7,561 bases of DNA, from positions 1 to 7,561 of the forward strand of contig DAOWMX010000104.1 in the NCBI GenBank assembly GCA_030642885.1. Direction: 5' to 3'. The translations under genes were made by a program, and so were the position numbers. The notes beneath the pieces were generated by a model, which was given only the letters and a program-made list of their open reading frames with translations, had not been told where the DNA came from and searched no databases. The stretch is from Anaerolineales bacterium. Its GTDB lineage: Bacteria > Chloroflexota > Anaerolineae > Anaerolineales > E44-bin32. Every line of letters begins with the position of its first letter. Position 1 is the first letter of the stretch. Below are positions 1 to 5,787 of the stretch, piece after piece.

Positions 1-95
1 GTTTTATTAAGGTCAATGATCTGGTCCTTTTGTATATCCCGATCCGACTCCAAACAGCGAATAGCTAACTCCTCACTCACGCCAAGACCCGGCTG

Positions 96-1010
96 TTGTA
101 TACTAATCCGGTGACTTCCTGGGAACTGCAGCGCAATTGGGAGATCGTCCGCTACCTGGTCTACTACCTGGTAGAGGATCTGGTATCCCCGGACCAAATC
201 TCCGGCAAAGACATCGTCGATTTCAGCAGCGGGTTGGGGGACCTGAGCGAGTACATCTATTCACATAACCCAAAATCGCTGATCGCCACATCGCCCGACG
301 ACGTCCCCTCGCCTGTCAGCCTGACCGGAAAACCCGGCTTCCGCTTCATCCCCAATCTACACGCCGGCATGATCAGCGAGGCGCTGGCCCCCAACTCTGT
401 TGACCTGTTCGTCGCCCGCATGGTTTTCCAATTCCCAACCGACGAAGGCGACCGCATTGACGTCGACGGCATGCTGGCTCAGATATTTACGATCCTACGT
501 CCGGGCGGGCGCTTGATTATCTGCAGCCACGAATTCACCCAGCTAGACGACCACCCTGAAGACTGGGACCTGCCACTGGAAGGCTACCTGGAAAACCTTC
601 CGGCAGAGCACACAGGACGCCATTCCGCTCGTATCCAGGGCTTGATCGAGTTGATCGAAGCGATTGGCCTGCCGCCGCGCGAGGGCGTTCATGGACAGAC
701 CGGTTTTGGCCTCAAAGCCCTCATGGCTGTCGACTCATTCGTCCAGGCTGGTTTTAAAATCGAATCCTCCGCTGAGATTGAGGATTTCACCTTCCCGGTC
801 GGCATCAGCCAGGACATTGCGACCCGGAAAGATTATTACCGCGAATTGGGCCGCCGGGTTTTTACCATCAAACAAGCGCGCATCCATTCCCCCGCTTTTA
901 CCGATAAATACACACGGCCGGCCGTGCTTAAAAACATCCTGCAGGAGCTCAACCAACTGCACCCCTTTGTTACCGTGCCGATATTCAAGATCCAGGCTGT
1001 GAAAGAATAA
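96..1010 (+). CDS. Class I SAM-dependent methyltransferase, substrate unknown
   Basis: A 304-residue protein with a Rossmann-type methyltransferase core in its first half. The SAM-binding motif I is the variant DFSSGLGDL (residues 42-50), where the loop keeps two glycines. SVDLFVARMVFQFP (101-114) sits where motif IV is expected, and LRPGGRLIICS (134-144) is the typical post-motif strand found in UbiE/Methyltransf_11-like enzymes. The last 150 residues match nothing I recognise and may form the substrate-binding part. No signal peptide or membrane segment is visible, so it should be cytosolic. The longest frame starts with TTG at 96 (an in-frame stop lies at 66-68), but no Shine-Dalgarno precedes it; GTG at 111 is an alternative start. 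It is transcribed alone and converges on the CoA-transferase operon. The methyltransferase fold is fairly certain; the substrate is not known. Confidence 0.82.
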   Translation: MYTNPVTSWELQRNWEIVRYLVYYLVEDLVSPDQISGKDIVDFSSGLGDLSEYIYSHNPKSLIATSPDDVPSPVSLTGKPGFRFIPNLHAGMISEALAPNSVDLFVARMVFQFPTDEGDRIDVDGMLAQIFTILRPGGRLIICSHEFTQLDDHPEDWDLPLEGYLENLPAEHTGRHSARIQGLIELIEAIGLPPREGVHGQTGFGLKALMAVDSFVQAGFKIESSAEIEDFTFPVGISQDIATRKDYYRELGRRVFTIKQARIHSPAFTDKYTRPAVLKNILQELNQLHPFVTVPIFKIQAVKE

Positions 1011-1011
1011 A

Positions 1012-1025
1012 GCGCAGGACTGCGC
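1012..1025 (+). terminator. Small hairpin just after the methyltransferase stop (weak terminator candidate)
   Basis: GCGCA and TGCGC form a perfect 5-bp stem around the loop GGAC, starting 2 nt after the TAA stop. No T-tract follows (the next bases are AGCCACCTC), so it may only protect the 3' end or slow polymerase. The larger hairpin at 1159-1185 is a possible backup in this direction. Confidence 0.25.
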
Positions 1026-1152
1026 AGCCACCTCTTACCGCCCGGCAAATATGTTCACCTTATCGTTGAAATAAAGCCAGAAGGTAATATTGGTTGCGTG
1101 CTTACGGTGTAATGAACCTCTTGTTCGAAGGCTGTCGGGGCTCAGGAAAACG

Positions 1153-1185
1153 AAAAAAGCCTCCCATGAAACACACATCGGAGGC
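1153..1185 (-). terminator. Intrinsic terminator of the CoA-transferase operon
   Basis: Read on the minus strand, GCCTCC and GGAGGC pair, extended inward by ATG/CAT across one mismatch, around a 7-nt loop (1169-1175). The stem is followed immediately by six T (1153-1158 on the plus strand are AAAAAA). This is a textbook Rho-independent terminator, about 165 nt after the gctB stop. The plus-strand side is only moderately T-rich (ATTCCTCTTT), so it could also slow transcription coming from the methyltransferase. Confidence 0.8.
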
Positions 1186-1216
1186 ATTCCTCTTTCCTGC
1201 CGTAATTCCTCAGACC

Positions 1217-1317
1217 TGTCATTCTGAGCGACCTTAGGGAGCGAAGAATCTCGGCTTGGTCTTATAGATCACAACGGATGGTGGAGATTCTTCGTCGCTC
1301 TGCTCCTCAGAATGACA
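1217..1317. repeat. Imperfect inverted repeat with TGTCATTCTGAG ends
   Basis: The outer arms TGTCATTCTGAG (1217-1228) and CTCAGAATGACA (1306-1317) are perfect 12-bp complements. The inner arms CGAAGAATCTC (1242-1252) and GAGATTCTTCG (1284-1294) are perfect 11-bp complements. The segments between the arms (1229-1241 and 1295-1305) are only partly complementary, and 1253-1283 is the loop. From memory, sequences of the type TGTCATTCTGAGCG...GAAGAATCTC are dispersed intergenic repeats in Chloroflexota and several other phyla; this was not checked. There is no room for a transposase, so it is at most a non-autonomous or REP-like element. Confidence 0.8.
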
Positions 1318-1350
1318 TTGCTGAGAGGGGTCTTGTGTTTCCGCCATGTC

Positions 1351-2121
1351 TTATATATAAAGCTTGTCCTTATCAACATCCTCGCGCAGAATTCTTAACT
1401 CCTCATCCGTTGGGGGCGGATACTCTTCAATCTCATCCGCCATAAGGAGCTCAAAGCCGGTGTTCTCGAGAACATCGTCGATTGTTACTCCCGGTTGGGT
1501 TGCGAGCAGCATCATGCGTTTGCTGTCGGGGTGATAGCCCAAAACAGCCAGCGTAGTGACCACTCGATAGGGACCCGTATCCACGGGCAGCCCGGCAGCT
1601 TCGCGCGCGCCAGGTCCAGAGAGATAGCCCGGCGTGGTGATGAAATCCACTTTCGCCACAAACCTGCGCTGGTCATGAGGCATAATGGCGATCGTCCGCC
1701 AGCAGTGCGAGCCGACATCGTTTCCCCCACCGCTGCCCGGCAGTCTCACTTTTGGATGGTCATGGTCGCCGATCACAGTGCTGTTGAGGTTCCCATACGG
1801 GTCAATTTGTGCGCCACCGAGAAAGCCGTATTCAATGAACCCCCTTTGGGCAGTTTCTACCATATCTGCGAGTCCCGTTGCTGCCACGGCCTTATGAAAC
1901 GTTCGGCGCTCACCGACCGCCAGGGGAAGATCATCTAATATCGCGCCCACACCACCGAATTCAAAGACAGCAACCAGATTGGGTGCATGCATCTTCTGCG
2001 CTAATGAAGCCGCCAGCATGGGGATCCCCGTCCCTATGAACGCCGTTGTGTTATCCGGCACCAGCCGCGAAGCGGTGCAAATTAATAGTTCCGTTGGATT
2101 GTATCCATTCTCTGCCATCAT
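1351..2121 (-). CDS. gctB: CoA-transferase beta subunit, glutaconate CoA-transferase (GctB) family
   Basis: The 256-residue protein aligns almost without gaps to Acidaminococcus GctB as I remember it. Shared parts include the GTGIP loop (30-34), GGAQIDPYGN (102-111), the oxyanion-side GSGGGND loop (129-135), ITTPGYL (161-167) and VLENTGF (217-223). Glu54, within VFEFGG, falls at the position of the GctB glutamate that carries the CoA thioester intermediate, so the enzyme should be a true transferase. This differs from IpdAB-type relatives, which are reported to act as hydrolases and to lack that residue. Together with the alpha subunit encoded just upstream it moves CoA between carboxylic acids in the cytosol; the natural acids are unknown. 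The start ATG at 2121 overlaps the gctA stop (ATGA). A second ATG at 2118 is better spaced (5 nt) from the GGGGAGG ribosome binding site. Confidence 0.9.
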   Translation of the reverse strand: MMAENGYNPTELLICTASRLVPDNTTAFIGTGIPMLAASLAQKMHAPNLVAVFEFGGVGAILDDLPLAVGERRTFHKAVAATGLADMVETAQRGFIEYGFLGGAQIDPYGNLNSTVIGDHDHPKVRLPGSGGGNDVGSHCWRTIAIMPHDQRRFVAKVDFITTPGYLSGPGAREAAGLPVDTGPYRVVTTLAVLGYHPDSKRMMLLATQPGVTIDDVLENTGFELLMADEIEEYPPPTDEELRILREDVDKDKLYI

Positions 2122-3092
2122 GACCTCCCCGGTACCATCGCCTGAAGCTGCTCCAGCCGATCCACCCCAATCAACTCCAAATACTCCTGATGATCTTTGA
2201 CGTCGTGAATGTACTTCGCCAGATACTCATTGGCGCCATCCTCAGTTTTCGACGCCTCGACCCATTCTTTAATCTGCGGTTCATCGCGCTCATACGCATA
2301 GCACATCTCGCCCGGGTGGGAACCAAAGGGCGCTTCGACAACGGCATCAACAAGGAAATAAGGGATGACCGTTTTATCGGGATGTTTACGGATCTCGTCG
2401 TTTGAGATGATTTCTTCTGCGCTTACAATCAAGCGCTTGGAAGCCCGCGCCATCTCCGCAGCGAAACCACTGATGCCGTCGATCTGGGCATTCCCATACA
2501 TATCTGCCCGGTGGACATGAATCAAGCCCACATCCAGAATGAGCGCCGGAATGAGGCAGATTGGTTTGCCCGTAAAAGGGCATTCCACGATTTTCGCAGC
2601 GCTGTATTTAAAAGTGTCCGTTCCCAGCATGGAACGCATAGGGAGAAAGGGCACTCCCATCGCAGCCGCTTTAAACCGCCCTGCAATTGCGCCATTGCTC
2701 CACTCGACACAGGTCTCGACCCGCCCGCTCTCTACTTCACGCCGCAGGACGCTCGAGACCCCATATACCTCCAGAGCGATGTAGGTGATATCCAAAGCCT
2801 TTACCAGCTTTGCAGCCAGAAGTGTATCGAGCTCAGTTACACCCTGCCCGGCCATACGCAGGTCTTTCACGCCCTGGCGAACGATCTCATTGACCAGAGA
2901 CATTGGGCAGCGGACCGTGCCATAAAGCTCTGTGCCGACATAATCGCCGTCATGAATGAAGCGTTCAACTGCCTCCGCTTCACTCATCCGCTTGTCAATC
3001 AACTGTTTGGGTTTACTCTGATTCGATTTTCGGAAAGCATCAAGATCGACTGGTTGAATTAGCTTCCCGATCCCTTCATCAAGCACTTTCAT
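2118..3092 (-). CDS. gctA: CoA-transferase alpha subunit, glutaconate CoA-transferase (GctA) family
   Basis: A 324-residue protein, close to the 320 residues of Acidaminococcus GctA. The conserved GctA-like sections are FIHDGDYV (45-52), GRFKAAAMGVPFLP (138-151), HRADMYGNAQIDG (194-206), SAEEIISNDEIR (224-235), VDAVVEAPFGSHP (248-260) and DVKDHQEYL (297-305). It pairs with the beta subunit, which carries the catalytic glutamate. The frame stays open to 3170, but ATG at 3092 has a GGGAG ribosome binding site 6 nt upstream, whereas the longer form begins with an Arg-rich stretch unlike the family. Even from 3092 the protein has about 30 residues before the usual family start (Met36 is where the family-like part begins). 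No dehydratase or decarboxylase genes of glutamate fermentation are nearby, so the substrate is open. Confidence 0.9.
   Translation of the reverse strand: MKVLDEGIGKLIQPVDLDAFRKSNQSKPKQLIDKRMSEAEAVERFIHDGDYVGTELYGTVRCPMSLVNEIVRQGVKDLRMAGQGVTELDTLLAAKLVKALDITYIALEVYGVSSVLRREVESGRVETCVEWSNGAIAGRFKAAAMGVPFLPMRSMLGTDTFKYSAAKIVECPFTGKPICLIPALILDVGLIHVHRADMYGNAQIDGISGFAAEMARASKRLIVSAEEIISNDEIRKHPDKTVIPYFLVDAVVEAPFGSHPGEMCYAYERDEPQIKEWVEASKTEDGANEYLAKYIHDVKDHQEYLELIGVDRLEQLQAMVPGRS
2124..2130 (-). promoter_or_regulatory. Ribosome binding site of gctB inside the end of gctA
   Basis: GGGGAGG on the minus strand lies 2 nt before the ATG at 2121 and 5 nt before the ATG at 2118, so it favours the second ATG. 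It lies in the last codons of gctA, consistent with translational coupling that would keep the two subunits balanced. Confidence 0.65.
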
Positions 3093-3098
3093 ACGCAA

Positions 3099-3104
3099 CT
3101 CCCT
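3099..3104 (-). promoter_or_regulatory. Ribosome binding site that sets the gctA start
   Basis: AGGGAG on the minus strand, 6 nt before the ATG at 3092. It is the reason for choosing this start over the longer open frame that begins at 3170. Confidence 0.65.
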
Positions 3105-3121
3105 ATCGAATGTTGTTCGAT
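3105..3121. promoter_or_regulatory. 17-bp palindrome upstream of gctA (operator candidate)
   Basis: ATCGAA and TTCGAT form perfect 6-bp arms around the 5-nt spacer TGTTG. The site ends directly next to the gctA ribosome binding site, so a bound repressor or an RNA hairpin could control the operon. The spacing (CGAA-N5-TTCG) differs from the Gram-positive LexA box (CGAAC-N4-GTTCG). The regulator is unknown. Confidence 0.35.
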
Positions 3122-3369
3122 TTTCTCTGAGGTGGGTCCGGCCAGCTTGCAAGCATCGCCGCTGGAGCACCCATCATAGAATAACCGCAGGATTCAATAA
3201 TCGTAATTCACAATCACCTTTGAGGTTCCCATCGTGAGGTTCGCACTTCTTCCGTAGATTAGATGGCACCCATTGTAGATCAAAGAGAGAATACGCTCAA
3301 CCTGAAGCTGCTCTAAGGGAACGTGCGATCCTGACAAATTAAGTTTCGTCATCACAAGCTAAGTAGGTT

Positions 3370-3398
3370 AATTAAAATGCGCACACCGAAGTGTGCAC
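3370..3398 (-). terminator. Intrinsic terminator after the last M23 gene
   Basis: On the minus strand GTGCACAC and GTGTGCGC pair (8 positions, one U-G) around a UUCG tetraloop. CATTTTAATTAA follows, giving a T-rich tail. It lies 38 nt after the stop of the downstream M23 gene and closes the rho-M23-M23 operon. Confidence 0.75.
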
Positions 3399-3435
3399 TA
3401 CCACAGGTGCGGTGAGAGTTATCAATCACATCACA

Positions 3436-4623
3436 TTACTGCAAAAAGTTATGCGGGTTTACCTTGCCATATTCATCGTGCATGATCTCGAAATGCAAGT
3501 GTGGTCCTGTCGAATTGCCGGTTGAGCCCATCGCGCCGATCACGTCTCCCTGATAGACGGATTGCCCACAAATCACATTAATTGCGCTGAGATGAGCATA
3601 CAGCGTTTGCCACCCATTGCCGTGATCCAGGACGATCACGTAGCCGTATCCCCAATCATTCCAACCCGAATAGACCACCACGCCTGAATCCGAAGCGAAG
3701 ATGGCATGCCCGGTGCTGCCGGCGAGATCGATCGCCGGATGAATAGAGCTGTAATCGAAGCCGGAGACATAGTGCAGTGGTGTTGGAAATATGAATATCC
3801 CGCTGCCGACAACACCATCATAGATCGAGCCGCATGCACCCGGTCCAAGGACCCTTGCCACCGCGGGATTGCTGCGCGAGATGCGCGGCGCGCTCCAGGA
3901 AACCAGGGCGCGCTGACCGCCGGGGATAATCAGCACCATTCCCGCTTCGATATCTGGGTTCTCTGGGTCCATGTTAGGGTCAATATGATTTGTCGGCCAC
4001 TGGATAATCTCACTGGGCTCGACGCCAAAGAACCGGGCAACACCACTCAATCCATCCCCTTCATGCCATTCATACAACGTTCCATCCACTGGTGAAATGT
4101 TGAGTTCCTGCCCGGGTTTGAGCCGGTGGGGATCGTCCTGGAGCACGTCGTAATTGCCCCATAAGATCGTTTCAGGCTTCAGGCTAAATTTGTCTGCAAT
4201 CCCGAAGAGGCTGTCCCCCTCCTGCACCTGATATGAAATCACTTCAAGTCGTGGACGTTCAGGGAAAACTGTATGGATGTCCGTCGAGCGTCCCACACCT
4301 GCAAGTTGAGTTGAGCCACCTGCGTACGGAGGCAGGTCGGCAATCCCGAGCCTTAATATTGATGGTGCTGCGAGGTCAGCGCTTTCGTTTTCTTCCACCA
4401 CTCCGGCGTATGCGTCTAGCGGGAGCGTATCCCAACCCAGGCGGGCAGCCCACACCCCCAACGCTATGAGGGTTAGTAGGGCTAGGTGGCCCGTGAAACG
4501 CAGGATAGGGTCGCGCAACGTAACCGCGCAAATTTTCGCCCATAACTCGATGCGCTTCCATGCTCGAATCGGAGGCGAGCCTTTGTCGCTCGCCTTCGCT
4601 GCTTTCTCCTGCAATTTCTCCAC
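3436..4623 (-). CDS. Membrane-anchored LysM-LysM-M23 peptidoglycan endopeptidase (downstream paralogue)
   Basis: The 395-residue protein has a basic N-terminal tail (1-40), one membrane helix (about 43-62), a linker, LysM repeats at about 129-176 and 184-235, and a C-terminal M23/LytM domain (about 280-395). The zinc ligands expected for M23 are all present: His295 and Asp299 (HPAID) and His377 of the HLH motif (375-377). The catalytic histidines would be His344 (YAH) and His375. It should therefore be an active metallopeptidase that cuts peptide cross-links outside the membrane while the LysM repeats hold glycan. It is a tandem paralogue of the gene upstream, 69 bp away, and has its own promoter in that gap. 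The start is GTG at 4623; TTG at 4614 is also possible and is better spaced from the purine stretch AAGGGAAGG. The cleaved bond is not known. Confidence 0.9.
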   Translation of the reverse strand: MEKLQEKAAKASDKGSPPIRAWKRIELWAKICAVTLRDPILRFTGHLALLTLIALGVWAARLGWDTLPLDAYAGVVEENESADLAAPSILRLGIADLPPYAGGSTQLAGVGRSTDIHTVFPERPRLEVISYQVQEGDSLFGIADKFSLKPETILWGNYDVLQDDPHRLKPGQELNISPVDGTLYEWHEGDGLSGVARFFGVEPSEIIQWPTNHIDPNMDPENPDIEAGMVLIIPGGQRALVSWSAPRISRSNPAVARVLGPGACGSIYDGVVGSGIFIFPTPLHYVSGFDYSSIHPAIDLAGSTGHAIFASDSGVVVYSGWNDWGYGYVIVLDHGNGWQTLYAHLSAINVICGQSVYQGDVIGAMGSTGNSTGPHLHFEIMHDEYGKVNPHNFLQ

Positions 4624-4645
4624 CTTCCCTTGATCCTACGCGCGC

Positions 4646-4674
4646 ATCATATCAAGCGCGTTGTGGACCGTCAA
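4646..4674 (-). promoter_or_regulatory. Sigma70-type promoter of the downstream M23 gene
   Basis: On the minus strand TTGACG (4674-4669) and TATGAT (4651-4646) are separated by exactly 17 bp; each matches consensus at five of six positions. The -10 ends 22 bp before the GTG start, giving a short leader of about 15 nt that holds the purine-rich ribosome binding region. This would let the second paralogue be expressed apart from rho. Confidence 0.6.
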
Positions 4675-4692
4675 GCATCAGCTTTAGACATC

Positions 4693-5787
4693 CTAAGGAA
4701 GAACATACCACGGATTTACAAATCCATCCTGAAAACGTGTTTCAAAATGCAGGTGTGGTCCCGTCGAATTGCCGGTGGAACCGGCCAGCCCGATACTCTG
4801 CCCCTGGTTCACGCTCTGCCCACACCCCACACCGACCTGGCTCAAGTGGGCATAAACGGTTTGCCAGCCGTTCCCATGATCAATCATAACCATATTGCCA
4901 TAGCCAACCGTCGACCAGCCAGCGAAAACGACGACCCCGCCGTCTGCAGCCCAAATTCCCGCCCCCATCCCCGCAGCGATGTCGATCGCCAGGTGGCCGG
5001 ACCAATAGTCATTACCAGAGATGTAATGGTTGGAGGCCGGCCAGATAAAGCCTCCGGTTCCAACAACGCCAGTATAAGGTCCGGCACAGCCGCCGGGTCC
5101 ATATGCCGCGCCGACGCCCGCCTGGCCACGAGCGATTGTCGGGACAAACCACTGCCTAAAAGCTCGCTGGCCTTCGGGGACGATCAACCAGGTCCCAGGC
5201 ATAATCTGCGGATCGACAAAGCTGATGTGGTTTCCGGGATATTCAATAATCTCCCGCGACTCAACACCAAATAAGCCAGCGACATAATCGAGATCATCCC
5301 CTTCCTGCCATTCATAATACGTCCCATCGACCGGCAAAATATTCAACTCCTGGCCAGGTTTTAAAAGGTGAGGGTCGTCATTTAATACCTCAAAATTTCC
5401 CCACAACAGCGTCTCTGGTTCGATGCCAAACTTCGCCGAAATCCCAAAGACCGAATCACCCGGTTGAACTGTGTAGTGAAGCACATCGACGCGTGGCCGA
5501 CCAGGCTTCGATGTGTTTAAGTTAGCTGTCCGGGAGAGCATCTTCGTTTCAACATCAGGATCGTAAACAGGGAGAGCGGAAAGATCTGTGAGGTCTCCAG
5601 AAGAGACGCGTTCGCCAGAAGATGCCGGTGTAACGCCGGCCTGGCTGCGCGATCGAAACTTCAACCCGATCACCCTGCCGGCTGCGATTACACAAAGCGC
5701 GCCGATGATGAAAGGCGCGACGGTCCACAGCCGCTGTCGCCAGTCTCGTGGTCGGTTTTGGTTATTGATCTTCGGAGAGTGATTCAA
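4693..5787 (-). CDS. Membrane-anchored LysM-LysM-M23 peptidoglycan endopeptidase (upstream paralogue)
   Basis: A 364-residue protein with a short basic N-terminus, a membrane helix at about 22-42, a Ser/Gly-rich linker, LysM repeats at about 103-150 and 157-204, and a C-terminal M23 domain from about 248. The metal and catalytic residues are His265 and Asp269 (HLAID), His314 (YAH) and His345/His347 (HLH). All are intact, so it should hydrolyse peptidoglycan peptides on the outer face of the membrane. It shares the order of domains and many identical blocks with the gene downstream, such as STGNSTGPHLHFE. The only visible start is TTG at 5787, inside rho, giving a 26-nt overlap. A weak GAG motif lies 4 nt before it, so translation probably depends on ribosomes finishing rho. 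No terminator separates it from the next gene. Confidence 0.9.
   Translation of the reverse strand: MNHSPKINNQNRPRDWRQRLWTVAPFIIGALCVIAAGRVIGLKFRSRSQAGVTPASSGERVSSGDLTDLSALPVYDPDVETKMLSRTANLNTSKPGRPRVDVLHYTVQPGDSVFGISAKFGIEPETLLWGNFEVLNDDPHLLKPGQELNILPVDGTYYEWQEGDDLDYVAGLFGVESREIIEYPGNHISFVDPQIMPGTWLIVPEGQRAFRQWFVPTIARGQAGVGAAYGPGGCAGPYTGVVGTGGFIWPASNHYISGNDYWSGHLAIDIAAGMGAGIWAADGGVVVFAGWSTVGYGNMVMIDHGNGWQTVYAHLSQVGVGCGQSVNQGQSIGLAGSTGNSTGPHLHFETRFQDGFVNPWYVLP

Larger units (their letters stand above)
1011..1350. other. Intergenic region between convergent genes
   Basis: This 340-bp stretch separates the methyltransferase from the CoA-transferase beta gene, which are convergent. It holds a weak hairpin next to the methyltransferase stop, a strong intrinsic terminator reading on the minus strand, and a long imperfect inverted repeat. 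I see no coding frame or RNA gene. Because the minus-strand terminator lies beyond the repeat, the gctAB transcript should carry the repeat in its 3' untranslated region. Confidence 0.7.
3093..3435. other. Intergenic region between the two minus-strand operons
   Basis: This 343-bp stretch holds no convincing gene. From the right it contains the terminator of the M23 gene, then about 170 bp without recognisable signals. Next come two direct copies of TGAGGTTC (3221-3228 and 3235-3242, period 14). Then a lone -10-like TATGAT (minus strand, plus positions 3173-3178) lacks a good -35 at 16-18 bp, so the gctA promoter is not firmly placed. The palindrome and ribosome binding site of gctA lie at the left end. 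Confidence 0.6.

Noticed and set aside
1217..1317. The inverted repeat as an insertion-sequence end pair or a CRISPR-like repeat.
   Set aside because: There is no transposase between or beside the arms, no target duplication that I can see, and only one repeat unit.
2511..3062. A 183-codon plus-strand open frame.
   Set aside because: It lies wholly antisense to gctA, whose family assignment is strong. Its composition is Arg/His-rich and it has no recognisable domain.
3105..3121. The palindrome read as a LexA (SOS) box.
   Set aside because: The half sites are 5 nt apart rather than the spacing of CGAAC-N4-GTTCG, and the gene is not a DNA-repair gene.
3093..3170. A 26-residue N-terminal extension of gctA starting at 3170.
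   Set aside because: It is Arg-rich and unlike the family, while ATG 3092 has a well-spaced AGGGAG.
4630..5274. A 214-codon plus-strand open frame.
   Set aside because: It is antisense to the M23 peptidase whose zinc ligands and LysM repeats are clear, and it shows no domain of its own.
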